Shown: positions 1 through 11,500, numbered from the stretch's first letter. The stretch: DNA of 64,000 nt from CBDDLJ01 sp965230635 (GCA_965230635.1 CBDDLJ010000022.1:1-64000); one strand, 5' to 3'. Notes: a model not told the origin generated them from the sequence alone. Program-made: numbers and translations.

Positions 1-286
1 AACCGTCACTTATTGAATTACGAAAGTGAAAAAACGGTATTAGGATTAACCGGATTTGCCCTTGTATGTAGAATTAGCTGTTGGCAAAGGATTTACCTAG
101 GCCCTCCAGCAAATGCGCAAAACAAAAATGCAAAGCTGGAATAATACAGAGATGATTTTATCATTAATTTTACTTAATTTGGTTGGCGGCGATTGTGTCA
201 GCGATATTGATGGCCTTGCGCACTGTAAAACTGTGATTACCGAGGGAAACTGTCGGACTAATTACCAAGCGATTTTGTCGTAATAC
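1..286 (+). pseudogene. Decayed IS1380-type transposase 5' fragment (left edge of NACHT island)
   Basis: No intact gene is present here, but a broken reading frame can be followed. A piece reading like LGLTGFAL is followed after a frameshift by YVELAVGKGFT, a stop, and then SLILLNLVGGDCVSDIDGL. The LLNL-GGDCV-D-L pattern is what I know from the N-terminal third of IS1380-family transposases. The stretch YVELAVG-GFT recurs in the same orientation at about 21050-21180, beyond the other end of the NACHT genes. It is not functional, because there are stops and frameshifts throughout. The family assignment rests on motif memory, not a search. Confidence 0.5.
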
Positions 287-291
287 CTTAC

Positions 292-3200
292 TCATTGCAT
301 AATCTGTCTGGCATTACTGCGGCTTGTTTGAACACTGCGCTTTTCAGTATGTTGTGAAGAAAAAAGACTCTTCACTGATTGAGAAAACAAACTCAACTTA
401 GAAAGAAGATTTGCTGAATCGTCAATATTGATTCGGTAATCTTGCAGATCTTTCTGGATTTGTTGGATAATAGGTCGCGGTAATGTTAATTTCTCTGTTT
501 GTCCTGCTTGCGTCACCAGCACAGTGCCGGCTTGTTCATAAACTAATACACGATGCTTTAATAATTGCTCCTTAATATACTGGCGACCCTTATCATGGGT
601 TTTCTTGTACAAAGGCAATAGTAAATGCACGGGAATATCGACGCGTTGTGATAGATCATGCCCACCACGGTATTTAACAAATAAACTGTCCAGAAAGAAT
701 TGGACTTTATTTGGCCATTTAGGCAATAGTTGAGTTGTGCTTTGCGCCAGCACTAAGCGAAAATAATTACTTACTGCCTCATTCCGAAGGAACGCCCATA
801 CGGCATCCATAAATTTCGGAGTTTGTGACAACTGCACAACGGCGATACTTACCAGTTCACCGCGAACAACATAATTTACCGCCTCATCTCTAAGGAGCGC
901 CAATACCGCATCCACCAATGCTGGGGTTGGTAATAAATGCCTAACGGCGCTGCTCGCCAGATCGCCGCGAACAGAATCACTTACCGTTTCATCCCGAAGG
1001 AATGCCAATAAGGCATACACTAATGCTGGGATTTGTGACCAATGCGCAAAAGCACTTTTCGCCAGCCTGCAGCGAACAAAATCACTTACCATCTCATTCC
1101 GAAGTAATACCAATACCACATCCACCAACTCTGAGCTTGATGAAAAATGCGCAATGGCGTAGCTCGCCATATTGCCACGAACACATCTATCCACTTGCTC
1201 ATCCTGAAGGAACACCAATACTGCATTTACCAATTCTGGCGTTTGTGGCAAATGCGCAACCGCGCTATTCGCCAGATTGCCACGAACATACTCATCTACC
1301 GTCTCATCTCGAAGGAATGCCAATACCGTATTAACCAATTCTGGGGTATGTGACCAATGCGCAACCGCGCTTATCACCAACATACCGCGAACAAAATTAC
1401 TTACCGTCTCATCCCGAAGGAGCACCCATATCGCATTCACAAATTCTGGAATGTGTGACCAATGCGCAACAGCGTTTGCTGCCAGCTCTATGCGAACATC
1501 TTTATCCACCTGCTCATCTATAAGGAACGCCTGTAACGCATCCACACATCCTGGGGTTGGTGACAAATGCGCAACGGCGCTTTTCGCCAGCTTGCCGCGA
1601 ACATAACCACTTACTGTCTCATTCCGAAGTAACGCCCATACCGCATCCACACATTCTGAAGTGTGTGACAAATGCGCAACGGCGCTTTTCGCCAGATTAC
1701 AGTGAACATAACCACTTACCGTCTCATCCCGAAGGAACGCCAATACCGCATCCACACATTCTGGAGTTTGTGACAAATGCACAACGACGCTTTTCGCCAG
1801 CTTGCCGCGAACATCTCCATCTACTTGCTTATCCTGAAGGAACGCCAATACCGCATCCATCAATTCTGAGGTTGGTGACCAATGCGCAACGACGCTTATC
1901 GCCAGTTTACCGCGAACATTTCCATCTACTTGCTCATCCCGAAGAAACGCCGATACTGCATCCACCAATTCTGGAGTTCGTAACCAATGCGCACCGGCGC
2001 TCCTCGCCAGCTCACCGCGAATATCCCCCTTTACCGTCTCATCTCGAAGGAATGCCCATATCGTACCCACCAATTCTAGAGTTGGTGGCCAATGCGCAAG
2101 GGCGCTCGCCAATCTGCGATGAAAAAAATCACCTACCAGCCGATCCTGAAGTAACACCCATACCACATCCAACAATTCTTGGGTTGGTGACAAATACGCA
2201 ACAGCGCTTATCGCCAGTTTGCCGCGAGCAAAAACCCTTATCATCTCATCCCGGAGGAGTACACATACCGTATCGACATTCAAACGAATGAGACTAGGGC
2301 ACATAGACAAGGTATCTATTGTAGTCCACTGCCATGTTTCTGGCAGCTTGGCAAACTGCTCTATACGTTGTTTGACAGCCCGTAACAAAGTTTTCTGTCG
2401 TAAACCTAGTGCATTTATGTCAGTATTAGAGTGCAAACTTGACTCCAAACAACGCATCAACAAATCAAACTCAACAGAACCAACCCAGTCTTTGGGGCCT
2501 GCTACTAAAATCGACAGAAAATCATTTAATGCTGTCGGATATCGCCTTAACAAACCCGCTACCGATGGCCATACTAAGGTGAAGTTGGGATGATATTTAT
2601 ACCAATGAATCACTTGCGTTACGTGTGTTGTTTCTGCCTCAGCACCTTCTCTCAACCTCTCAGCTATTACCCTTGCCGCTAAAAATTCTTGAAACGATAA
2701 ATGCAGAAATTCATACCGCTGTTGTGCTCTTGTTGCATGCCCGACGTGCTTCAATAAGCCTAATGCTTTCAACGCTGGTACATTGAGGTGCTTTAACCGA
2801 TTCGTTGATAATAATGTCGGGCTATCATCACTGCATTGAATACCTTTTAACCAGATGATGGGCAATTGCGCGGTGTCCTGCCGTAACCCTTCAAACGCCC
2901 AGCACCCTAACGTGTCCAATAAACAACGGATACTGGGGATTTCCAATATGCTCTCATCATCTAATAACTTATTTTCATCCAGTTCACCTATTTTCGCGAG
3001 ATAGCGACGGCACACATTCACCATCAGCGATTCATACAAATGACTTACCGACATCTCACTCAGCTGAACCGGCTTATCCTGTTGACAGCTGGTTTCCCAC
3101 CAGGTTTTGATTAAATACGCATTAATCGGGATATGCGCTATCGCCCAAAAGTCTGGATTCTGTTTTATCTCTTTAATAAAATTATTGGTATGCTCAGTAG

Positions 3201-4266
3201 CGCCCCAATGTTTCTCAAAAAACGTGGGCACATCCTCATCAGAAAAGCCTTGGATTTCAACTAACCCGTCATGACCTAGCCATTGTTGCAAATTGTCTAT
3301 CGCATAAGGCCTTGTCGTCACCAATTTCTTAAACGGTAACTGAAATAGTTGAACCAGTAAATTGTGCCAATACGTCTCTTTAGGTTCTGGCAACTCATCC
3401 AATCCATCTAACAGCAGCAAACACTTTGCAGGAGATTGCTCAAGCCTGGCAAGTAGTAACTGCGCATCATCGGTTGATAACCTTAACGAACCCCAACACG
3501 CACAGCGTAATAGTTCCGCTATATCCTTCGTTTCTGTACCCAACCCCAAGGCCTCCGGTTGCAAATCACGACACCGGATAATAAGCACCGTCTCAAAATT
3601 TGACCACAATCCTGCCTTGCCTACACTTTGCTTAAAAAGTGACCATTGGTAAGCAAGATAATCCATCAAGGTCGTCTTACCAACACCCGCTGCACCGGAA
3701 ACCACCACCGTGTCAATAGAAGGTGGTGACTGACCATTGGCATCTTGATACGTTGAGGGTTGAAACAAATCATCCTGTGCAATCGCTGTTTTTTTACCGG
3801 TCAGTCTATCGCGCTCTCGTAACGGTTTGTGAGAGCCCTTACCGTCATCGCTTTGCATTACCTCATTTGTCTTATCAGCTTTCACCACCACCTGAAGATT
3901 GACAAAATAATCCGCTAGCAAAAAGTAATCCGTATCAAATAAGCGCTTTTTCACAAAACTTATCTTGGTATAGCAGGCTGTTAATTGTGTTTGCAAACGC
4001 TGTAGCACATCAGGAGAAACAGGCGGCGTTTCAGATAGCTGATATTCAGTTTTACTAAAACTATCCTTAATCGTCAAATGCACATTGACCTGACCTTGCT
4101 CTGAGGCAGAAATATTTTTAAAAGGGATGGTAATGCAGGGCGTGTTAGTTGACGGGGATTTTTCTCCGGCTAATTTTTCGGTTGATACGTCAAGTGTTTT
4201 ATTAGGGACCACTGATGACCTATCTGAGGTGTCTGCTGTCGGTTGTGTCTTAGCACTATTAGGCAT
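292..4266 (-). CDS. NACHT NTPase with C-terminal 35-residue helical repeats (paralog 1)
   Basis: Predicted multidomain STAND/NACHT ATPase of about 1324 residues. A divergent ~95-residue N-terminus is followed by a segment around 98-128 (RLFDTDYF-LADYFVNLQVVV) shared by all four paralogs. The NACHT core has Walker A GAAGVGKTT at 191-199, Walker B LLLLDGLDE at 283-291 and a sensor-like LVTTRPY near 315-321. The motif YEFLHLSFQEFLAA near 517-530 strongly resembles the one in animal NLR proteins. Residues ~666-1190 are 15 imperfect repeats with consensus like VWAFLRDETVS..VR..LA.SAVAHLSQTPELVDA. A conserved ~130-residue tail follows. I chose the second of two adjacent ATGs (4266): AGGAGG lies 4 nt upstream, as for paralog 3. 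No signal peptide or membrane segment is evident, so it is probably cytoplasmic or secreted by a leaderless route. Bacterial NACHT proteins include antiphage NLR-like sensors, but an effector role is equally possible. Confidence 0.9.
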   Translation of the reverse strand: MPNSAKTQPTADTSDRSSVVPNKTLDVSTEKLAGEKSPSTNTPCITIPFKNISASEQGQVNVHLTIKDSFSKTEYQLSETPPVSPDVLQRLQTQLTACYTKISFVKKRLFDTDYFLLADYFVNLQVVVKADKTNEVMQSDDGKGSHKPLRERDRLTGKKTAIAQDDLFQPSTYQDANGQSPPSIDTVVVSGAAGVGKTTLMDYLAYQWSLFKQSVGKAGLWSNFETVLIIRCRDLQPEALGLGTETKDIAELLRCACWGSLRLSTDDAQLLLARLEQSPAKCLLLLDGLDELPEPKETYWHNLLVQLFQLPFKKLVTTRPYAIDNLQQWLGHDGLVEIQGFSDEDVPTFFEKHWGATEHTNNFIKEIKQNPDFWAIAHIPINAYLIKTWWETSCQQDKPVQLSEMSVSHLYESLMVNVCRRYLAKIGELDENKLLDDESILEIPSIRCLLDTLGCWAFEGLRQDTAQLPIIWLKGIQCSDDSPTLLSTNRLKHLNVPALKALGLLKHVGHATRAQQRYEFLHLSFQEFLAARVIAERLREGAEAETTHVTQVIHWYKYHPNFTLVWPSVAGLLRRYPTALNDFLSILVAGPKDWVGSVEFDLLMRCLESSLHSNTDINALGLRQKTLLRAVKQRIEQFAKLPETWQWTTIDTLSMCPSLIRLNVDTVCVLLRDEMIRVFARGKLAISAVAYLSPTQELLDVVWVLLQDRLVGDFFHRRLASALAHWPPTLELVGTIWAFLRDETVKGDIRGELARSAGAHWLRTPELVDAVSAFLRDEQVDGNVRGKLAISVVAHWSPTSELMDAVLAFLQDKQVDGDVRGKLAKSVVVHLSQTPECVDAVLAFLRDETVSGYVHCNLAKSAVAHLSHTSECVDAVWALLRNETVSGYVRGKLAKSAVAHLSPTPGCVDALQAFLIDEQVDKDVRIELAANAVAHWSHIPEFVNAIWVLLRDETVSNFVRGMLVISAVAHWSHTPELVNTVLAFLRDETVDEYVRGNLANSAVAHLPQTPELVNAVLVFLQDEQVDRCVRGNMASYAIAHFSSSSELVDVVLVLLRNEMVSDFVRCRLAKSAFAHWSQIPALVYALLAFLRDETVSDSVRGDLASSAVRHLLPTPALVDAVLALLRDEAVNYVVRGELVSIAVVQLSQTPKFMDAVWAFLRNEAVSNYFRLVLAQSTTQLLPKWPNKVQFFLDSLFVKYRGGHDLSQRVDIPVHLLLPLYKKTHDKGRQYIKEQLLKHRVLVYEQAGTVLVTQAGQTEKLTLPRPIIQQIQKDLQDYRINIDDSANLLSKLSLFSQSVKSLFSSQHTEKRSVQTSRSNARQIMQ
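697..2268 (-). repeat. 105-bp coding repeat array, 15 units (paralog 1)
   Basis: Fifteen tandem units encode ~35 residues each (one unit is 34). Conserved positions are LRDE, VR, LA.SAVAH and TPELVDA, with variable residues just after the ETV/EQV motif. The pattern is that of an alpha-solenoid (HEAT-like) repeat. The regular period also creates long spurious open frames on the opposite strand. Confidence 0.9.
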
Positions 4267-4415
4267 CATACCTCCTGTTGCAATATAATCACAAAAATGA
4301 AGCAAACTGGCCAATCACAATATGCCGATACTGATGATACCAACAAAGTAATGTTTTATTTTTTAGCTATTTTTAGCTTAACACGTGCAATTGCCAATTT
4401 ATAATAATACCTTAC
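4267..4415 (-). repeat. Duplicated leader between NACHT paralogs (copy 1)
   Basis: This 149-bp intergenic stretch is nearly the same as 8400-8549. Both carry the same TTGCAACAGGAGGT ribosome-binding region, a GCATATTGTGAT block and an A/T-rich segment ending at the conserved 3' end of the next gene. It shows that leader and gene were duplicated together, and both paralogs are probably expressed in the same way. I do not see an unambiguous promoter pair in it. Confidence 0.8.
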
Positions 4416-7400
4416 TCATTGCATAACACAACCAATATTGCTACGGCTTGTTTGACCACTACTCTTTTCAGTATCTTGTGAAGAAAAAAAGCTCATTACC
4501 GATTGAGAAAATAAACTCAACTTAGCAAGAAGATTTGCTGAATCGTCCATATTGATTCGATAAGGCTGCATATCTTTCTGGATTTGTTGGATAAGAGGTC
4601 GCGGTAATGTTAATTTTTCTGTTTGTCCTGCTTGCGTCACCAGCACAGTGCCTGCTTGTTCATAAACTAATACACGATGTTTTAATAATTGCTCCCTAAT
4701 ATACTGGCGACCCTTATCATGGGTTTTCTTATACAAAGGTAATAGTAAATACACGGGGATATCAACGTGCTGCGATCGGTCATCCCCATCACGGTCTTTG
4801 ACAAATAAGCTGTCTAGAAAAGCTTGAGCTTTATTTGGCCAATTGAGCAGTTGTTGAATGGTATGTCTCGCCAGCTTTCTGCGAATATATTTACCCACTT
4901 GCTCATCCCTAAGTAACGCCAATATCACATCCACACATTCTGGGATGTGTGACAAATGCGCAACGGCGTTTATCGCCAGCTTGCTGCGAACATGATTATT
5001 TACCGTCTCATCCCGAAGTAACGCCCATACTGCATCCACATATTTTGGGATTTGTGACACATGCGCACCGGCGCTTACCGCCAACTCGCCGCGAACATAT
5101 TCATTTACTGTCCCATCCCGAAGTGACGCCCATACCACATCCCCCAATTCTGAGGTTTGTGACACATGTGCAACGGCGCTTAACACTAACCTCCAGCGAA
5201 CAGAACAGCCTACCGTCTTATCCCGACGTAGCGCCAATACAGCACTCACCAATTCTGGTGTGTGTGACCAATGTGCAGCGGCGCTTATTGCCAGATCGCC
5301 GCGAACATATTCATTTACTGTCCCATCCCGAAGAAACACCCATACAGCATCCGCACATTCTGCGGTTTGTGACCAATACTTAATAACGTTCTCCGCTAAC
5401 ACGCGGCGAACACCTTCATCAACTTGCTCATCTCGAAGGAACACCAATAATGCATCCACCAATTCTGGGGTGTGTGACAAATGCGCAACAGCCCTTACTG
5501 CCAGCGTGCCGCGAATAGAACCCCTTACCGTCTCATCCCGAAGGAACATCAATAATGCATCCAGCAGTTCTGGGGTTTGTGCCAAGTACGAAACGGCACT
5601 GCTCGCTAACGCACGGCGAACAGAACCCATTACCGCCTCATCTCGAAGGAACGCCCATACCGCATCAACACGTTCTGGAACTTTTGATAAATACGCACCG
5701 GTGCTTATCGCCAGAGCAACGTGAATATCTCCACACTCTTGCTTATCCCGAAGAAACGCTAATATCTTATCAAAATATTCTGGGGTCTGTGACACATGCG
5801 CACCGGCTCTTATCGCCAGTGTGCCGCGAACATCTTCATCAACTTGCTCATCTTGAAGGAACACCAATAATGCATCCACCAATTCTGGGGTGTGTGACAA
5901 ATGCGCAACGGCGCTGCTCGCCAGATTGCGGCGAAAATAACTATCTAACGTCTGATCCCGAAGGAACGCCCATACCGCGTCTACACATTTTGGGATGCGT
6001 GACCAATGCATAATGGCACTGCTTGCCAATTCGAAGCGAACATAACTACTTACCGTCCGAGCCCGAAGGAGCGCCAATACCGTATTCATACACTCTGTGG
6101 TTTGTGACAAATGCGTAACAACACTCCCCACGAGTCTGCCGCGAACATATTCATTCACTTGCTCATCTCGAAGAAACACCCATACAGCATCCGCACATTC
6201 TGGGACTTTTGACCAATGTACAGCCACGCTTTCCGCAAGAGCTCTGCGAAAATAATCATTTACCATCCCATCCCGAAGTAACGTCAATACCGCATCCACC
6301 AATTCTGGGGTTCGTGACCAATACGCAACGGCGCTGCTCGCTAACTTACCACGAATAAAACCAATTACTTTCGCATTCTGAAGTAACGCCCATACCGTAT
6401 TAGCATTCAACCGAATGAGCTTAGGACACATAGATAAAGTATCTATTGTAGCCTCTTGCCATGCTTGTGGCAGCTCGTTAAGCTGCTTTATACGTTGTTT
6501 AATTGCCCACAACAAAGTTTCTTGTAAGCCTAATGCCTTTGCGTCGGTACTAGAGGGCAAGCTTGACTCCAAACAACGCATCAGCAAGTCAGCCTCAACA
6601 AAACCAACCCAGTCTTTAGAGCCAGCGACTAACATCGACAAAAAATCATTTAATACTGTCGGATATCCCTTCAACAAACCAGCTACTGCTGGCCATACTA
6701 AGGTAAAGTTGAGATGATATTTATACCGATGGATGACTTGCATTAAATGTGTTGTTTGTTCCTCTGCGCCTTCTCTCAACCTCTCAGCTATCACCCTTGC
6801 CGCTAAAAATTCTTGAAAAGATAAATGAAGAAACTCATACTGCTCTTGTGCTTTTATTAAACACCCAACGTGCTTTAATAACCCTAATGCTTTCAACGTT
6901 GGCACATTGAACTGCTTTAATCGATTCGCTGATAATAATGTCGGACTGTCATCACTGCCTTGAACGCCTTTTAACCAACCAATAGGTAATTGCGCAGTAT
7001 CCTGCCGTAACCCTTCAAACGCCCAACACCCTAACGTGTCCAATAAGCAACGGATACTGGGGACTTCTAATATCATCTCATCATCTAATAACTTATTTTC
7101 ATCCAATTCACCTATTTTGGCCAGATAGCGCCGGCACACATTCACCATCAGTGACTCATACAAATGACTCACCGACATCTCACTCAGCAACACCGACCTA
7201 TCCTGTTGATAGGTAGTTTCCCACCAGATTTTGAGTAAATACGCATTAATCGGGATATGCACTATCGCCCAAAGGTCTGGATTCTGTTTTATGTCTTTAA
7301 TAAAATTATTGGTACGCTCAGTCGCTCCCAAATGTTTTTTAAAAAACGTCGGCACCTCCTCATTAGAAAAACCTTGGATTTCCACCAACCCGTCATGACG

Positions 7401-8399
7401 TAACCATTGCGGTAAATTGCCTATTGCATAAGGCCGGGTCGTCACTAACTTCTTAAACGGTAACTGAAATAGTTGCACCAACAAGTTGTGCCAATACGTC
7501 TTTTTAGGTACTGGCAGTTCATCTAATCCATCCAATAAAAGCAAACAGGACTCTGGCGCACTTTTCAACGTGCGCAGTAATTGCCTTGCTTCATCTAAGC
7601 AGATATCTAACTGACCCCAACACACACAGCGTAATAATTCGGCTATGTCCTTCGTTTGTGTGCCCAGACCCAATGCCTCCGATTGCAAATCACGACACCG
7701 GACAATAAGCACCGTCTCAAAATTTGACCACAATCCTGCTTTACCTACGCCTTGTTTGAAAAGCGCCCATTGGTAAGCAAGATAATCCATCAAGGTTGTC
7801 TTACCAACACCCGCTGCACCAGAGACCACCACCGTATCGATAGAGAGTGGTGACTTACCATTGGCATCTTGATACTTTGAGGGTTGAAACAAATCACCCG
7901 GTGCTATCACTTCTTTTTCACCAACCAGTCTATCGCACGCTCGTAACGGTTTGTGAGAGCGCTTATCATCACCGCTTTGCATTACTTCATTTATCTTGTT
8001 AGCTTGCACCACCACCTGAAGGTTGACAAAATAATCTGCTAGCGAAAAGTAATCTGTATCAAATAAACGCTTGTTCAAAAAGCTTGTCTTGGTATAGCAG
8101 GCTGTTAATTGTGTTTGCAAGCGCTGCAGTACATCAGGAGAAACAGGCAGCGTTTCAGATAGCTGACATTCAGTTTTATTAAAACTATCCTTAATCGTGA
8201 AATGCACATTGACCTGACCTTGCTCTGAAGCAGAAACATTTTTAAAAGGGATGGTAATGCAGGGCGTGTCAGTTGACGGGGGTTTTTCTCCGACTAATTT
8301 TTCGGTTGATACGTCAAATGTTTTATTAGGGGCCACTGACGACCTGTCTGAGGTGATTGCATTATCTGCTGTCGATTGTGTCGTAGCACTATTAGGCAT
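4416..8399 (-). CDS. NACHT NTPase with C-terminal 35-residue helical repeats (paralog 2)
   Basis: About 1327 residues, with the same plan as its neighbours: a ~95-residue N-terminus, the RLFDTDYFSLADYFVNL segment near 110-128, Walker A GAAGVGKTT at 194-202, Walker B LLLLDGLDE roughly 90 residues later, the FLHLSFQEFLAA motif, 15 repeats of 35 residues, and the shared tail ending in NIGCVMQ. Between Walker A and Walker B it carries the same type of segment as paralog 1 (RCRDLQ...TKDIAELLR), except for a locally divergent stretch (LDICLDEARQLLRTLKSAPES) just before Walker B. The start was chosen at the second ATG after AGGAGG (8399). The repeats are more diverged from each other than those of paralog 3, so this array has not been homogenised recently. 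Confidence 0.9.
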   Translation of the reverse strand: MPNSATTQSTADNAITSDRSSVAPNKTFDVSTEKLVGEKPPSTDTPCITIPFKNVSASEQGQVNVHFTIKDSFNKTECQLSETLPVSPDVLQRLQTQLTACYTKTSFLNKRLFDTDYFSLADYFVNLQVVVQANKINEVMQSGDDKRSHKPLRACDRLVGEKEVIAPGDLFQPSKYQDANGKSPLSIDTVVVSGAAGVGKTTLMDYLAYQWALFKQGVGKAGLWSNFETVLIVRCRDLQSEALGLGTQTKDIAELLRCVCWGQLDICLDEARQLLRTLKSAPESCLLLLDGLDELPVPKKTYWHNLLVQLFQLPFKKLVTTRPYAIGNLPQWLRHDGLVEIQGFSNEEVPTFFKKHLGATERTNNFIKDIKQNPDLWAIVHIPINAYLLKIWWETTYQQDRSVLLSEMSVSHLYESLMVNVCRRYLAKIGELDENKLLDDEMILEVPSIRCLLDTLGCWAFEGLRQDTAQLPIGWLKGVQGSDDSPTLLSANRLKQFNVPTLKALGLLKHVGCLIKAQEQYEFLHLSFQEFLAARVIAERLREGAEEQTTHLMQVIHRYKYHLNFTLVWPAVAGLLKGYPTVLNDFLSMLVAGSKDWVGFVEADLLMRCLESSLPSSTDAKALGLQETLLWAIKQRIKQLNELPQAWQEATIDTLSMCPKLIRLNANTVWALLQNAKVIGFIRGKLASSAVAYWSRTPELVDAVLTLLRDGMVNDYFRRALAESVAVHWSKVPECADAVWVFLRDEQVNEYVRGRLVGSVVTHLSQTTECMNTVLALLRARTVSSYVRFELASSAIMHWSRIPKCVDAVWAFLRDQTLDSYFRRNLASSAVAHLSHTPELVDALLVFLQDEQVDEDVRGTLAIRAGAHVSQTPEYFDKILAFLRDKQECGDIHVALAISTGAYLSKVPERVDAVWAFLRDEAVMGSVRRALASSAVSYLAQTPELLDALLMFLRDETVRGSIRGTLAVRAVAHLSHTPELVDALLVFLRDEQVDEGVRRVLAENVIKYWSQTAECADAVWVFLRDGTVNEYVRGDLAISAAAHWSHTPELVSAVLALRRDKTVGCSVRWRLVLSAVAHVSQTSELGDVVWASLRDGTVNEYVRGELAVSAGAHVSQIPKYVDAVWALLRDETVNNHVRSKLAINAVAHLSHIPECVDVILALLRDEQVGKYIRRKLARHTIQQLLNWPNKAQAFLDSLFVKDRDGDDRSQHVDIPVYLLLPLYKKTHDKGRQYIREQLLKHRVLVYEQAGTVLVTQAGQTEKLTLPRPLIQQIQKDMQPYRINMDDSANLLAKLSLFSQSVMSFFSSQDTEKSSGQTSRSNIGCVMQ
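4821..6395 (-). repeat. 105-bp coding repeat array, 15 units (paralog 2)
   Basis: Fifteen units of exactly 35 codons. The consensus is the same as in the other paralogs, but with more substitutions per unit, for example ARTVSSYVRFELASSAIMH and DKQECGDIHVALAISTGAY. The final unit ends in QQLLNWPNKAQA and leads into the conserved C-terminal tail. Confidence 0.9.
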
Positions 8400-8549
8400 C
8401 ATACCTCCTGTTGCAATATAATAACAAAAATGAAACAAACCGGCTCATCACAATATGCCGATACTGATGATATCAACAAAATAATATTTTATTTTTTAAC
8501 TATTTTCAGTTTAACATGTGCAATTGCCAATTTAATAGTGATACCTTAC
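8400..8549 (-). repeat. Duplicated leader between NACHT paralogs (copy 2)
   Basis: Second copy of the 150-bp leader described at 4267-4415, with only scattered substitutions. The equivalent stretch before paralog 3 (13056-13232) keeps only the ribosome-binding end and differs upstream of it. Confidence 0.8.
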
Positions 8550-11500
8550 TCACTGCATAACCCGCCTGATATTGCTGTGGCTTGTTTGCCCACTACTCTT
8601 TTCAGTATCTTGCGGAGAAACAAAGCTCATGACCGATTGAAAAAATAAATTCAAGTTAGAAAGCGTGCTTACTGAATTATCAATATTGATTCGGTAAGGC
8701 TGCATATCTTTCTGGATTTGTTGGATAAGCGATGGTGGCAATGTTAATTTTTCTGTTTGTCCTGCTTGCGTCACCAGCACAGCGCCGGCTTGCTCATATA
8801 CTAATACACAATGTTCTACTAATTGCTTCCTAATATACTGGCGACCCTCATCATGGGTTTTCTTATACAAAGGCAATAGTAAATGCACTGGGATATTGAC
8901 GTACTGTGATAGATCATCCCCATTACTGTCTTTGACAAATAAACTGTCTAGAAAGGCTTGGGCTTTATTTGGCCACTTAGACAACTGTTGAACTGCGCTG
9001 CTCGCCAGATCGTGGCTAACATACTTACTTACCGTCTCATCCCGAAGTAACGTCAATACCGCATCCACCAATTCTGGAGTTGGCGGCAAATGCGCAATGG
9101 TGCTTATCGCCAGCTCGACGCGAACATATCCATCCACTTGCTCATCTTGAAGCAACACCAAGACCGCATCCACCAATTCTGGGGCTTGTGGCAAATGCGC
9201 AATGGCGCTTTTCGCCAGATCGCAGCAAACAGAACCCTCTACCGCCTTATCCCGAAGGAACACACATACCGCACTCACCAATTCTGGGCTTTGTGACCAA
9301 TGCGCAACGGCACTGCGCGCCAGCTCGCCGCGAACAGAATCACTTATCGTTTTATCCCGAAGGAACACACATGCCGCACCCACACATTCTGGGATTGGTG
9401 ACAAATGCGCAATCGCGCTTTTCGCCAGATTACGGCAAACATAACCCTCTATCGTCTCATCCCGAAGTAACGCCCATACCGCATCCACCAATTCTGAGGG
9501 TTGTGACAAATGCGCAACTGCGCTTATCGCCAGCTTGCCGCGAACAGAACCACTTACCGTCTCATCCTGAAGTAACGCCAATACCGCGTCCACCAATTCT
9601 GGAGTTTGTGACCAATGCGCAACAGCCCTGCGCGCAAGCGCAGCGCGAACATCTCTATCCACTTGCTCATCCCAAAGGAACGCCAATACCGCATCCACCA
9701 ATTCTCGGGCTGGTGGCCAATGCGAAACGGCGCTTTTCACCAGCGAGTTGCGAACAGAACCACTTACCGTCTCATCCCGAAGGAACGCCAATACCGCATC
9801 CACCAATTCTGGAGTTTGTGACCAATACGCAACGGCGCTGCTCGCCAGCGCAGCGCGAACATCTCTATCCACTTGCTCATCCCGAAGGAACGCCAGTACC
9901 GCATCCACACATTCTGGGATTTGTGACCAATGCGCAACGACGTTTACCGCCAGATGACTGCGAACATATTTATCCATTTGCTCATCTCGAAGGGACGCCA
10001 ATACCGCATCCACAAATCCTGAGGTTTGTGACCAATGCACACCGGCGCTGCTCGCCAGCGCGCCGCGAACATCTCTATCCACTTGCTCATCCCGAAGGAA
10101 CGCCCATACCGCATCCACCAATGCTGGAGTTTGTGACCAATGCGCAACGGCGCTGCTCGCCAGCTTGACGCGAACAAAAAAATCTACCGCCCCATCCCGA
10201 AGGAACGCCCATACCGCATCCACCAATGCTGGAGTTTGTGACCAATGCGCAACGGCGCTGCTCGCCAGCTTGATGCGAACATCTCTATTCACTTGCTCAT
10301 CCCGAAGGAACGCCCATACCGCATCCACCAATGCTGGAGTTTGTGACAAATGCGCAACGGTGCTGCTCGCCAGCTTGACGCGAACATACTTATTTACCGT
10401 CTCATCCCGAAGGAACGCCAATACCGCATCCACCAATTCTGGGCTTTGTGACCAATGCGCAACGGCGCTGCTCGCAAGATCGCCGCGAACAGAATGACTT
10501 ACTGTCTCATCCCGAAGGAACGCCCATACCGCATCCACCAATGCTGGAGTTTGTGACAAATGCGCAACGGTGCTGCTCGCCAGCTTGACGCGAACATACT
10601 TATTTACCGTCTCATCCCGAAGGAACGCCAATACCGCACTCACACATTTTGGGCTTTGTGACAAAGGCGCAACGGCACTGCTTGCCAGCTCGACGCGAAA
10701 AGAATCACTTACCGTCTCATCCCGAAGGAACACCAATACCGCATCCACCAATTCTGGGGTTGGTGACAAATGCGAAACGGCGCTGCTCGCCAGCTCAACG
10801 CGAAAAGAATCACTTACCGTCTCATCCCGAAGGAACACCCATACCGCATCCACTAATTCTGGGGTTGGTGACAAATGCGAAACGGCGCTGCTCGCCAGCT
10901 CAACGCGAACATAATTAGTTACCGTCTCATCCCGAAGGAATGCCAATACCGCATCCACCAACTCTGGGGTTTGTGATAAATGCGCAACGGCGCTGTTCGC
11001 CAGCTCGCCGCGAAAATAATCATTTACTGTCCTATCCTGAAGGAACTCCCATACCGTATCGGCATTAAAGCGAATCAGCCTAGGACACATGGATAAGGTA
11101 TCTATTGTAGCCCACTGCCATGCTTTCGGCAGCTTGTTAAACCGATGTATACGTTGTTTAACTGCCCGTAACAAGGTTTGATGTTGTAAGCCTAGTGCAT
11201 CTATGTCAGTACTAGAGGACAAACTTGAATCCAAACAACGCATCTGCAAATCAAACTCAACAAAACCAACCCAGTCTTTGGGGCCTGCTACTAAAGTCGA
11301 TAGAAAATCATTTAACGCTGTCGGATATCGACTCAACGATCCGGCTACCGATGGCCATACTAAGGTGAAGTTGGGATGATATTTATACCGATGAATCACT
11401 TGCGTTACGTATGTTTTTTTCTCCTCTGCGCCTTCTCTCAGAGCCACGGCTATCACGTTTGCCGCTAAAAATTCTTGAAACGATAAATGCAGAAATTCAT

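Noticed and set aside
9080..10918. Long plus-strand open frames over the repeat arrays (also 1002-2291, 4949-6013, 13652-15472)
   Set aside because: They are mirror products of the 105-bp periodic coding repeats on the other strand: low-complexity peptides of His/Pro/Arg or Ser/Thr/Arg repeats, without ribosome sites.
8955..11054. Regularly spaced repeats suggesting a CRISPR array
   Set aside because: The units are 105 bp, fully coding, conserved along their whole length, and have no unique spacers.
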